Positions 1 through 11,204 of a stretch of 64,000 nt of DNA are shown one piece after another (position 1 is the first letter of the stretch; the number at the start of each line of letters is the position of its first letter). The stretch lies in assembly GCA_902805475.1 (NCBI GenBank), contig CADCSX010000005.1, positions 1,499,501-1,563,500 of the forward strand, written 5' to 3'. Under the pieces are notes generated by a model. It was not told the DNA's origin, did not search any database, and saw nothing but the letters and a program-made list of their open reading frames with translations. Position numbers and translations under genes: made by a program. The DNA comes from Entonaema liquescens (taxonomy: Eukaryota; Ascomycota; Sordariomycetes; Xylariales; Xylariaceae).

Positions 1-2279
1 TCTTTCGTTTTAGACTTGGCCGTTCGAAATCCCCGTTAATACGTGGCGAGTATAAATCAGGTCCTGGGTAGGTATCCGTGGCGAAATTGGTGGTGATATC
101 GGAAAGACTTAGGTTTGTGGCGTCAAAGGCGAACGGACGACCTCCCAGCCTACTGATATTCGAGTAGCGGTCGAAGAAGTCCTCAAGATTAAATGCTGGG
201 GAATAGCGCATTGAGTTGTTAGCAAGACCCTTAACTAATTCGGCATGGGCGCTGTATATGCTCTGCAAAGTATCGCGTTGGTGTTGCACACTTGCCCAAG
301 TGTAGCTCAACTCGCTTAGTTGTTGTAGCTCTCGAGATAGGAACTCGGACGATGATGATAAAACACCCATGGCTTCTCCCCCTCCGTTCTTATTGTAATG
401 TGCTCCGTGTATATGTACTGTTCCTGCTGTACAGATGCAATAACCAACGAAAGCAGGCCATTCAATTGATGGCATCTGCCTACCGAGCTCGACAAGCTCC
501 GCTATCGCATTGGCATGCAAAAAACATATGTTAGTGGCTTCTATTTGCCAAGATTGATGTTGGCCTGTCCCAGCTAGTTCGGCAAGGTCAATTGGGAGGA
601 AAGGTCTGTAAATTAGACAATGAATTAGGTGGTAGACGAGTTTGCTGAGGACAAGAACAGTCGAATCAGGTTGTCCGAAGAGAGTATCTACACTCGAGAA
701 GACGTCGGCAGTCCCCGAGGCCCATATATCAAGGTCATGCCTGATCTTGGAAAGTTCGGAGAGGGCATGCCATGGGAAGTGGGAATCGCCTTTTACGCCT
801 CCTGCTGCGAGATATCTATTTGTGATGCCTAGGATACGACTGATGTCGATGAGCATCCCACTGCTCCCTTGAGATTTCCTTCCGTTTCCTTGTAGATGCT
901 GAAGGTTTGATCCATTCTGGAAAAAGTCTCCTTCAACAGGTAAAGTGGATGGATTCGAAGACCAGCATGGGAGACGTAGAAGAAGGGTCCTGTCGCTGAT
1001 GAGACACGGGCGTTTTGAACCACATGCCATAAATCTATCGAGTAGATAGCAAGTCCAAAACAGGCGTCTTCTCATTTCGCGTTCCACAGTTGTTATCCTG
1101 GCTTGCAAATCCACCTCCCGATGTAACTCAAGGGCCATAGCCATTCCGATGGCAATTGCTTCATAGGGTAATTAGCTCATAAGTCTATAGATTACACCGA
1201 ATATAACCATTCTCATCTGGGAACCTACATAAGAGCATATATGCTTTTTTACCCTTGCCTGCCGCCGTAAATGCAGTAACGAGGAGGAGAAGAGCCTGAA
1301 GCGTATCGATGGATGGTTCGTCTTCATCGATCTCACTCCTCGATCGTAATGCATATTCCTCACTCAACTTAGCAGCAGACTGACAGCCGCTGGGATGTGC
1401 TGTGTATCTAATCAAGTCTTAGTATACGCATATTTTGGTGGGTTATGGGACGGAAGCGAACCTAGCAGCGACGGAATATATGGCGTAGATTAAGTAACTA
1501 GGTAATTGATTCAGTTGCAGCCGTTGCCGCACCGATGACTCATCAAGGATATGGTAGGGTTTCGTATGGAATCGTGAAAAATAAGTGTCAAGGAGCGTAT
1601 CTATTTGGGCGACAGGGGAGGGCTCGCTAGCAAGCGTAGGTGAGTATATAGCAGATTCTGAGGCCAACTCCGTTGCCCGAGAAATATCCAGGGTCGGGCG
1701 TTTTGATCTCGGTCCAGAGTCCGAATCGTCTACTGCTGGTCTGGCATCAGAAGATGCTTCTTCCGTATTAACATGTGAAAGCTTTTCCGTGCTTGGTGAA
1801 GCATCTGTTTTCCTGTGGTCCTTGAGTTGAGCTTCTAAACCGTCTACTCTCTTTAGCAATGCCTCTAGTACATCTGTCTTGGGTCCTCGTTTCTTCGGCA
1901 CGGCATCTGTAAGATTCGAGCGACCATTAGCTCCACTGTTAGAATCCACCAGAAAGGGGCTCTCCCTCTAGCGGGGGGAGGCCGGTCACGCACCGTAGAT
2001 ACAGGGGCATTGGAAGACCTGGCAAGCTTCGCAGGATGGACGCAATCGGTTGCATTTAATCTATACGGAGAATACCGTTTGTTAGATTAAGAACAAAACT
2101 CGGCTAATTGGATTTGATCCCGCCGATGTAAGGAGCCTTACTTTCCGCTTCCGGCACGACTTGCAATTCATTGCTTCTCGTGGTTCATTGCCCATACGGC
2201 GACTCGGTAGTCGCTCTATGCCGACTTGTGGCCGCGACATGATAATGGGTTGAATTCCAGGAAGAGGCGCTACACTCAT
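1..2279 (-). CDS. Zn2Cys6 fungal transcription factor (C-terminus outside window)
   Basis: Predicted nuclear DNA-binding regulator. The first ATG is at 2279. Exons read 2279-2142, 2060-1994, 1906 to about 1440, then about 1400 to about 1235, and a long open frame from about 1166 to base 1, where the window ends. The first two introns (2141-2061 and 1993-1907) are well defined and rebuild a binuclear zinc cluster CKSCRKRKIKC...CEACQVFQCPC, followed at once by the linker DAVPKKRGPKTDVLEALLKR and a leucine-rich dimerisation stretch. Downstream, AHPSG...KLSEEYALRSRSEID, TAAGKGKKAYMLL, AIGMAMALELHREV and RRRLFWTCYLLDRFM are typical of the fungal-specific TF domain (Fungal_trans). The two introns around 1440 and 1166-1235 are less certain. 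The target pathway cannot be read from the sequence. Confidence 0.85.
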
Positions 2280-5162
2280 GATTGTGTATTCCGAATTTAA
2301 GATGGCTTGGCTATGTCGGATGAGAAGCGAATAAATCCTCGAATAATAACTCCTTCGTTCAACGGTTTCTGGAGGTTGGAACTGAGATTTGTTGTTGTCG
2401 AATCGGCGCACCCAAACCCTTTCTCTTCTTCTCCTTATCCTTCCTCTAGAGAGATAGAGATTCTCATTGAATCGTGAATGAACGTCTCATCCTTATCGCT
2501 AACCAATTGCCGACTTCTTAGTTCAAATATCCGTGCTGATATGGCGTTATAGTGCTTGCTGCATATTGTATTATACTTAGTAGTGATCTTGACGCGCCCA
2601 ATAACACTACTATTTTGCTAGAATTTGGAGACATGGAGAAATATGTACGGCGGAGAAGGACTAATAAGAAGAAGGGCTCACGGCCGCGCAATGCATGTTG
2701 AAATTTGTGGTCCTTTATTCAGATGGGAAAAGATGGGGCATAGTTCATGCGGAGAGACACTGGAGATGTGGGAGACGGCTTGTGAACGATTGGGGTTTAG
2801 TGGCAAGGTTACAATACTTACCGGTCTTGCTGCCCTGTTAACGTCTTGGGGGCGTCAACAAGGGCCTGTCGCTGGCACGATCCTGCTCATTATCCACTCG
2901 GCTCGTGAAGCCCTTGTCAATGCGGGACCTGACGGGGTAAACTGGGGAAAGATTACAGGGAACCGAGAGGGCAACAAGAGCAGGGATTTTGGATTGGCTA
3001 CGAAGTTGGTCCAAGCCGTCGGAAGGCGACCAAAACGGGGTTCTTGCAGACTTCATTCTCGGCCCATGTTAACAAGAGGGGCCGCTCGCCGTTACTAACA
3101 GCATAAGCTTAATGCTATTTAGCTAGCTTTCCGTGCTGTACGTAATGGGAAGGACAAGAATCGGCGAAAAAGGAATACGGAGGAACTGGCGGTGGTAGTG
3201 GTGGTAATGGTGGTGGTGATAGGGGGGGATGGAGGAAAGCTCTAACTTTTCGAGAAGTATGCCACGTGCTAAAGATGACGGGATCTCCAGTTGCGCACCA
3301 ATAGAAATCAATCTTCATCGACCTCCCTAATCCTACCAGCAGTTCTATCCTGGTATCTGAAGCCGTAGAAGCACCGACTCCATGGCCTTGTGAAGAGTCG
3401 TTCAGAGCCGTCAGCCCTCATCATGGCGTTTCCAAGTTTTTAATTCTTGTGCTCTCTATTTCCTTTATTATACGAATTAGCTTCCGCAAGCCATTTTTAG
3501 TATTTTAGTGTTTATATACGGAAGCAAGGGTACTTGGGTAAATCGTGTTGTTTTAACCTTATTTCGAGATGTTGCTCAAGTCGAATATCTTGTGAGTTAC
3601 CCCAAACGTAGCTTAACTATCAACCTAAGGTAGGTAAGCATATGATAGCTTCCTATTAGGTTTCTCACGCGGAAGGACCCGTACGTGATTTGGTAGTATG
3701 TAAAACCGAGGTTCTCTCGAAATGACAAGAAGCATAGTGCCTAATCAGACATATGCCAAGCGGGCAACTGAGATTTGCACCTTGTACTAGTTGGTCTGCC
3801 CTTGCTTAGATTATCTCCGTGTGAGAACTATACCCTAGGAAGGCCTGAGTTATGCGAGTTGAATCTTCACCGCTAATGACAGAGTAACTATCTGCCTTTG
3901 ATGTACGAAGCTAGGTCTAGCGGCCGATATAGAATGACCCCGTTCTACGAACTGCCAGTAAATAGCGAGAAGATGATACCGGTACACAGCTTCTTACATC
4001 AATCACGTCTGCATCTGCATGGTTAGTGCTGTATGAATCCATGTGGCTTCCAAGGCAGCTTATAGGTGCGGGACTCCAGATCTCCACACTCTTGTGAATA
4101 GTAGTCTTTCTACTGCTGAGAGTTCAAATAGCTTACTACCTCGAGACAGTAGGACGCCGGGTGGGCCGGCGTAAGGTGGTTGCTTCTGGGCTTTCTCCGG
4201 TATGCTAGAGCTTCCGTTTTTGTTTCGGACTGACAAGGATCGAATCCAAGAGCTTTTGAGTCTAGTTTCTTCTTCTATTGGCCTGGGCACTGTTCTCATC
4301 AGGACCAATAACTCTACGAGACTCACCTTAGAGTGTCTGGATGCAGCTGAATGGGGCAACCTACCTTGTAGCCGCGCTGTCATTGCAGAGCCCACTGGGA
4401 GCTGGCAGATCAGGAACAAGGTAGGTAGGTATTCGTTGTTTAACGGACCGGAAAAGATCCTAGGTCTTCATCCGTTTGAGGTAGGCAGGTCTAACCGGGT
4501 TCCTCGATGATGTGAACTTGAAATATTTTATTCGGAGATGATGGCGCCTGGTGTGTTGTCCCGCCGATACTTGAACCGAGTCCGAACTGTTCCTCAAGGT
4601 GATCATCATAGCTTCATTGGATCTGGGGAATCGAGGCCCTGTTCGAGACGGGTACCGACAGAGTGGAAGTAGCAGTGCTAAACGGCGGGACCCAGTAATC
4701 ATGCATTCATCTGTCAGGAGTTGGGATGGTTCAAAGGGCATGGGAGTACCCGAATAGATGGCAGTGGGTCGATATATCATATCTAGGCGCGTTTGATGTT
4801 GCAAAGCCGATCGTAAGTAGATTGTAGGGCCAATCCGGGCCATTTTTTGGTGATCCTGTCATTATTTATATAGACTAGCACAGGGTTTTCGAGGGCATCT
4901 CGTAAGATGCAGTTCCACGTCATTGGGTAATGAGCTTATCTAGATCGTAGATTGTGTGGTTCACGATCGTGACGATGACACGTGTAATACTAGATATCAG
5001 ATAATGAATATCTTGTTTGAGTTGAACCCTCTAGGAACCTATCTCGGAAGGAGATGCGGGTGTGTATTCCGGGAGTTGGTAAAGCAGGGGGGTTTTTTGT
5101 AATGTTTAAAATTGATGTCTACAGCTTTAAACAGGCACTGGCACTGTTCCATGTGAATTGTA

Positions 5163-5210
5163 CCTAGAAACCTAGAAACCAAGAAACCTAGAAACTTAGA
5201 AACCTAGAAG
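5163..5210. repeat. Short tandem repeat, unit about CCTAGAAA
   Basis: Five to six imperfect copies of CCTAGAAA(C) in a row, lying just before a low-complexity A-rich stretch. Seen directly; no function inferred. Confidence 0.75.
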
Positions 5211-5952
5211 TTGTGGAAAGTCGGACCGGGTTAATGCTCGCCGCTAAAAGACCCGAGTTCGGTCCAGCGCCCCTCTTTTACCCCTAGGATCTTCATCTAC
5301 CTGGTACCTACAATTATACTAATAAGGCTAGGGGGTACCTTTAGGAGGTCTCTAGGTAGCCTAGGGCCTTAACGAGGTTATTTACATTTATGAAAAAAAA
5401 TAAAAAATAAAAATAAAAATAAAAATACATAAATAATAGGGGCGCCTATTTATTCCCTCCTATACCTATTCCTCTTACCTACTACTACAAAGTCACATCC
5501 CCCCTCGTAATGGTAAACCATAAATTCCTCAAGAAACAAGGTTTACATCTAGAATGGTCCCCCCTTGTTCAGGATATGCATCGCCCACTTCCCCGGCCGC
5601 GGCCACTAAGGTTAGTGACAGATCCGGTCCCTGAATAGCCTACTGGCTGGTAGTGACGTGCAATATTGACATGTTGCACATGTATTACACCTGTTAGAAG
5701 TCGAACGATACCCTTATTTTTGTTTGGAAATGATAGGACGTAAATAGTTCCCCATCACGTCTTTATCATGAACTCGGACTCGGGATAGACGTTGTGAACC
5801 ATCAACGTCTCTCCACATTGTCTCGATGTGGGTAACCCTTTTATTATGGCTGGCTGCATGCGGCTTCGGCTTCTACAGTGCCATCTCGACAGCTATATAT
5901 CCCGATATTCAGGCTCTTTTAATTGAGCGTCCCATACCGCATGCGGGTATAA

Positions 5953-6000
5953 TATACGAACTATATAGGTACGAACTATATAGGTACGAACCATATACGA
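5953..6000. repeat. Tandem repeat, 15-nt unit
   Basis: Three consecutive near-identical copies of a unit reading ACGAACTATATAGGT. The last copy diverges (CCATATACG). It falls in a short open frame that it turns into a YELYR-type repeat, which is probably not coding. Confidence 0.75.
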
Positions 6001-6936
6001 AGTACCCTGCTCAACACTCCTATAAACTACTTACACTATCTTTAGGACTATCATAATCCTATACGCTCACTCAGGTACCCGTAGGCTATATCAAGCATAC
6101 TGGGGCGTCGTATGAGGTTATATTAAGTATGTGAGCGTATCTGCAATAGACCGTTTTTAACCGCATAGCACAAGCATCCATTACTCAGCCTCTGCATCTC
6201 GATTCATGAAATTCTTCACTTCGCTCTACAGGACTTGACTGCTCATTCAGCAGCCACCCGGAGATTTATCCCGGTCCCATTGCAAAGTTGGCACCCACGA
6301 GAACTACCCCTAAGGCTATGATAAAACTCCGAGCCGTTATAGTTTGAATTAATCCTGTCGGTTCGGCATCAACAGCCAACGGAAGGAGCAGGGCTGTGCA
6401 TGGAATAGGATACCAGGGCCATGGGGGCTCAACGGCGTCTCTAAAACTATGTGGTTACATGTGCAGACTACAGGTTCCTATACTCGTCCAGCGCTTTAGG
6501 TCGGTATTAACGAGGCATCATATCCAAGCAAATATAAACGTAGGCTAGGCAGTGCAAACATAGTACGTCTCGTTCTTAGGTAGGTCCGGTTACGAGACTA
6601 GGTGTGCTGCATCGAATACTCGCAAGATATGTCTTTGTAGCCCCTTGGTTCGGCATGTCGGGGCCATAACCTCGGAAGAATTGCTGATTCACTTGATCTT
6701 ATAAGAATAGAGAAACGGAACGGGGAAAAGCAATGGGCAGTATACCTTACAGAAGATACATATAGACACCTCCCAAGTAATGTTTCCGATATATATCCTT
6801 AGTCAGGTGGTCTAGAGTCAAAAGACGACGTCTACTCGCGCCGTATACGGTTCGCCGGTAATCTGCATATATTGAAGTCCCAGCACTATGCATCCAAAAT
6901 TCTACCAACTATCCCCGGGGTATATATATAATTCCT

Positions 6937-9198
6937 TTAAAACATTCCCTGGCCGCCTGCAAGCCGCACAAAGCTGTAGGGCACGTTTTGGCCAACGAGC
7001 AACCTGAGAGTTTCGACGGTTGTAAACGCCGTCGTATCCGCCACGCCGTAAGCGGCGAAGCCACTCTGCTCAGCAACTGCGCTCGGGTCTCCTTTCCTTG
7101 GTCCGTCAGCCAAGTCTAGGAAAACCTTGCGGATCTGTGTCGATGAGCCTCTTGAGCCCCCAAATACGCGTACAAGCATTCCGACGATGTTAGACTTCTC
7201 TGGTCCAAGAGCAGAGATGATTACGAAAGGGCTCGCCTTGTCACGTACCATTCTCGCTCTTTGGAGACTTTCCAAGCTGTTGAAGGGCTCGACTTCGAGG
7301 CCACGAGCTAGACTGGACGGTGTCTTGAAGCCCACAGTATATACCTTACCGATTCGAAGCGCTTTGAGCGCATACATAGCCGACGCTGCGTCGTCAGAAT
7401 TTGCCGCTAGGACGACCGCCGCACGGCCCGAGTAAGCTGAGGGCGCAAGATCGCGCGTCAGGGTGCTGACAATGCCACGCCAATTTGCATTGTCAAAAAC
7501 TAGTGTCGAGCTTGGTGGTAATCCGTTGCAACTGCTGGTGCCAGAATTTAGGGTTGTATCAAGACCTTGATCAGGACCAGAAGGCGTTGTAGGAAGTGCC
7601 GAAGACGGCGGGGATGATCGCGATTGAACGACGATGGTATCAACCATACCAATCGTCCGGGCGGCTTCAGTAAGTGATGGACCCAACCCATTATTGAGCC
7701 TCACAAAGAATGAGCTATTATGCATGAGACTTGCCAAGGACACTGGTGGGCTCAGATATGCTCCACCAAAAGACTTTTGGTTGCATAAAGCCTCTACACA
7801 GGTAGGACCCTTAAAATGTCTTTCTACAACAGCAAATTGGTGTGGTAAGCCAAGCTCGTTGAAGCATTTCTCGTAAAATGGCGCGTAAGGAGTCGCAATA
7901 CGGGACGATGGGCTGCTGATTCCATAAAGGCTCTTCTTCGGAAGTTGACCGAGCAATGACAATGCGGCATTAATCTCGGCGGCGCTCATCTGACCTGGCG
8001 CAGCAATGATCGGAAGAAGAGGGTGAGTGATAGGCGTGAAGACCTTATTTAGAGTCCTCGAAAACTGACCGGTCTCGCCCATATTGACGGCTGAGAGGGG
8101 GGGCGAGTGTGGATACTCGCTCCGAATCTTTGATCGGAAGTATTCCAACTCGAAGTTCTCGTTGTGGTCGTTGATTATTGATATCATTTTTATGATATCA
8201 GCATATTTTCGAGACTCAAGGAATATAGATTCTGCCTGCGCCGAAGGCCACTTGAATGTGCCGGAAAAGTCGTGAAACGCAGACATAATACGACTGCTTC
8301 CGCGTTTTTCGTACAGTCTCCTACGAATATGTTCCGGAAGCCAAATCTCAACGTCGATGTATTCAACACCCCACTGGATAGCCCGGAAAAGGTATTCGTA
8401 ATACAAGTCAGGATTATCCATCGGAAAGCGACCATTCTCTTTCGTACATCTCGTCGTGAAAATAATAGGCAATTCAGTCCTCTGGCGTAACAACATGACT
8501 TGTTCTCCAACGTAACTTAGGCTAGGTATTGGCGCGAAACTACCATCATTTAAAGGTTCTTTGAGAAGATCGACACGTAGTTCTACAGCGTCAGCACCAA
8601 CGGTAAGAATATCTATGTTAGGAAGGGCAGCCCGAACATCGGGAAAGGTGGTGGAAATGAAATAAGTGCGCGGCTTTGACATGAGGGCGTCATGGTGGTT
8701 AATCTGACCAAGGGTGAAGGAAATGAAGCGAGCTAGGTCTCGACGGAAAAAGGACGCTTCGGGGTACAAGAACTCGTAGTCGCACTGCGCCGATATATAA
8801 GTGTCTGGTGGCATCCCGAGATTGATACAATGAGCATTAATCGCAACCACCGCATCTCGATTCCGCGAAGAAATATCAATCTTGGCGCTCTCTAACGATA
8901 TCCCCAGTACCAATTCTTGCTCTATAGAAGTTATGCCCTGAAAGCTGTCGGCCATGCGATATGGTTTCCCTAAGACGTCTGCGAAAACCGATACTATGTG
9001 CTCCTGACCGGGACCATAAATGATAACAGCCGTCCTGGTATCGCCTTTTTGCAGTCCGCTCGTAGTCTTGGTCCCATTCACAGTCCTCGATCGCAGGTTT
9101 CGCTCCATGTCTATTTCTACAGTTGAAATGGATGCGCTGGGATTGTTAAGCGGACAGGCTGGCGTAGGAACCTGGTGCAACTGTTGGACTGTCGCCAT
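6937..9198 (-). CDS. qutR: Quinate repressor-type protein derived from the AROM C-terminal domains
   Basis: Single exon, 753 residues. The order is a shikimate-kinase-like segment (about residues 55-150), a type I 3-dehydroquinase-like domain (about 165-400) and a shikimate-dehydrogenase-like domain (about 415-753). This is the arrangement of the fungal quinate pathway repressor (QUTR / qa-1S), which arose from the last three domains of the pentafunctional AROM protein and blocks the QUTA/qa-1F activator. The kinase P-loop is degenerate (YGPGQEH, no Gly-Lys-Ser/Thr). The dehydrogenase Lys motif is replaced (GGAYLSPPVSL) and the NADP-binding glycines are lost (VLAANSDDAAS). The dehydroquinase-like part still shows AFHDFSGT and DIIKMI, matching the catalytic His and Schiff-base Lys. 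It is shorter than QUTR (about 900 aa). No quinate-catabolic genes lie nearby, so the regulatory role is inferred from the family. Confidence 0.88.
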   Translation of the reverse strand: MATVQQLHQVPTPACPLNNPSASISTVEIDMERNLRSRTVNGTKTTSGLQKGDTRTAVIIYGPGQEHIVSVFADVLGKPYRMADSFQGITSIEQELVLGISLESAKIDISSRNRDAVVAINAHCINLGMPPDTYISAQCDYEFLYPEASFFRRDLARFISFTLGQINHHDALMSKPRTYFISTTFPDVRAALPNIDILTVGADAVELRVDLLKEPLNDGSFAPIPSLSYVGEQVMLLRQRTELPIIFTTRCTKENGRFPMDNPDLYYEYLFRAIQWGVEYIDVEIWLPEHIRRRLYEKRGSSRIMSAFHDFSGTFKWPSAQAESIFLESRKYADIIKMISIINDHNENFELEYFRSKIRSEYPHSPPLSAVNMGETGQFSRTLNKVFTPITHPLLPIIAAPGQMSAAEINAALSLLGQLPKKSLYGISSPSSRIATPYAPFYEKCFNELGLPHQFAVVERHFKGPTCVEALCNQKSFGGAYLSPPVSLASLMHNSSFFVRLNNGLGPSLTEAARTIGMVDTIVVQSRSSPPSSALPTTPSGPDQGLDTTLNSGTSSCNGLPPSSTLVFDNANWRGIVSTLTRDLAPSAYSGRAAVVLAANSDDAASAMYALKALRIGKVYTVGFKTPSSLARGLEVEPFNSLESLQRARMVRDKASPFVIISALGPEKSNIVGMLVRVFGGSRGSSTQIRKVFLDLADGPRKGDPSAVAEQSGFAAYGVADTTAFTTVETLRLLVGQNVPYSFVRLAGGQGMF

Positions 9199-11204
9199 GC
9201 TGCCCTGATAGACGACGTCCTCGCGTTAACAAGAGGTAGATTCCTGGGCTTGGGGAACGGCTTAATTGATCCGAATGACCAGCGATATTAATACTATGAA
9301 CGGCTGAATATCGGGATCGTCTCGGGCGACAGGCTCTTCATGGCAAGACGTGCCTTAAGCTTACATTCGGTCGGGAAACTTATCGTGGGAAAACAACGAG
9401 CATCAGTGCTGTATGGGTAGAATGATATCTACCGTAGATAAAATGATAAATTTGTCTCGGAGTTATCGGCGAAGTTCTGGATAGGTCAATTCAAAAACGG
9501 CCTTTATAGGGTATCGTAGGAGGCATCTTGAGGTTTCGAGACGAAGGTAGATATATACAAAGTGATATATACAAGCCTCCACTATCAAAAACCTGAAAGT
9601 ACCTAATTGAGGTCTCAAGTGGGAGGCCACGAGGCGAAGCTACAAGTGCGATGATTAGAGAACCGGCCAAAGTACATTCGGGAAAAATTCCCTAGTGCTT
9701 CAAAGTAATTCTTCCGGCCACTTAAATGCTGGAGATCCCAGCTACAGATCAGCGCCGAATAGATCGAGGCGAGAGCCTCGTAGGTAGAGTGAGTAGAAAG
9801 AGATAAGAGATGAACCAAGGCGACCGCAGGCATTGGTGTTTAGGCGAAGGAGCTAAGTGTGCTAAGGGTACCCAGGTACAATATTTCGCCGAATTACAGG
9901 CTCTTGGGCGTAAATTCCGGGGGCTACTATGCCGCTCTTCATTCCATTGGTTCAGGGGTTTCTGGGGGTCCCCACGATTTTTAAAACCCGGCCTGTAGAT
10001 TTACCCCGGAATCCCTGTCCTAGTAAGTTTTAAGACCTTAGCTATTTCTCCGTGAGCTTTTAGTAAAGAAGGATAACTTGGATATCATGCCGAATCTATC
10101 TCTTAAAACTTAAAATCATTTTCTTTAATTCACGGATAACCCGTTATGGTTTTATATCGTTTGTTGTTTCTCGTCATGGAATGAGGCGTAACGTGGGGGG
10201 GTTCGGGTTTATAAGATGCCATTCCCTTTTTCCGTAAAACCCCTCTCAGCGACTTCTTGACTGTATGCTTTGTCATAGCCAAATATTTTCTGTTGCGCGT
10301 TCTTGGGTTCAGATGATTGGGTAAAAGCTAACATCGGTCATTATTCCAAGTTGTCGAGAAGGTCAAGAGAGCTTGCGGATCCCAATCCAGCATTACGTCA
10401 GGTTTGCCAAAGGGCGAAAGAATACTGATTAGTTGCTTCAGCACATTCTCACTTTAGGACTTCAACAAACCAACCAACCGCGCGGCTACCCGACCCAAAG
10501 GTTAACGTAACCTGTTTAACCCGTTAATCAACGAGACAAATCCTAACATATTGTCCAGATTAAGATATTTAGATAATCAGCATACATATCAAGGAAGATA
10601 GTGAGCGCAACAGAGGTTCAGTTAGATGATTCGTGTAACTCGACGCAGCTTTACTAGGTAATAGAACCTTTCATGGTTCCTAACAATTCCATATAGTCTC
10701 ATATATCCTTAGCAATCATCCGTACATGATTGGTTGAGTCTCTTCGAAGTCTTAATGTGTTAATCCATGCAGGATGTTCGCCTACGTCAGATTTTACCCC
10801 GGAATAATAATAATTCAACCTCGACACCCAGCCGGTTAGAAAATTAATTCACCAACGCTACTCTTCAAGGAGGGGTTATATAAGTACAGCCTAGCATTTA
10901 TTGCTAGGTACCTAGTTAGGAGAGCTATATGAGAGTCGCCAGTATTGTAGAGCAGGTCGCGATGTGACCTCGGTGGAACACCCTCCTTTAGCAGAGAGAG
11001 TTGCATTAGGAAATGCGCCATGAAGCTTAATACGATCATGCCACTTCAGCCCAAGACCAGAGTATATAAGTAACCCCTTTCCGGAGAAAATAAAGGTCTT
11101 ACGAACGAATACGTATTGCGAAGGGAAGGCCCCTATTCACTTTCTATGGACTCAGCTGCCGGCTTTCTGTCTCTTCCTTCTGTATCTATAGGAAAACTCT
11201 TCGC
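9199..11204. other. Intergenic region, 2.0 kb
   Basis: No supported gene between the divergently arranged quinate-repressor-type gene and the GH43 gene. Short open frames around 9615-9998 and 10836-11039 overlap on opposite strands and match nothing I recognise. It should hold both promoters. Confidence 0.5.
11062..11071 (+). promoter_or_regulatory. Possible TATA box of the GH43 gene
   Basis: GTATATAAGT lies about 135 bp upstream of the GH43 ATG at 11205, a plausible distance for a fungal core promoter. No clear XlnR-type GGCTAA site was seen close by. Confidence 0.4.

Larger units (their letters stand above)
2280..6936. other. Gene-poor intergenic region, 4.7 kb
   Basis: No convincing gene. 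Short open frames at 2625-3098 (+), 4060-4419 (-), 4202-4510 (+) and 5826-6056 (+) have no recognisable domain, splice partners or codon bias. Visible structure: a TGG-type microsatellite (about 3188-3222), a CCTAGAAA-type tandem array (5163-5210), an A-rich AAAAAT stretch (5392-5428) and a 15-nt tandem repeat (about 5953-6000). The region may hold decayed transposon sequence, but I see no recognisable transposase or reverse transcriptase. Confidence 0.5.

Noticed and set aside
2625..3098. 157-residue plus-strand frame
   Set aside because: No recognisable domain, no hydrophobic or repeat pattern typical of proteins, and the opposite strand is also partly open.
4060..4510. Opposing frames of 119 and 102 residues
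   Set aside because: They overlap on opposite strands without domains; likely chance.
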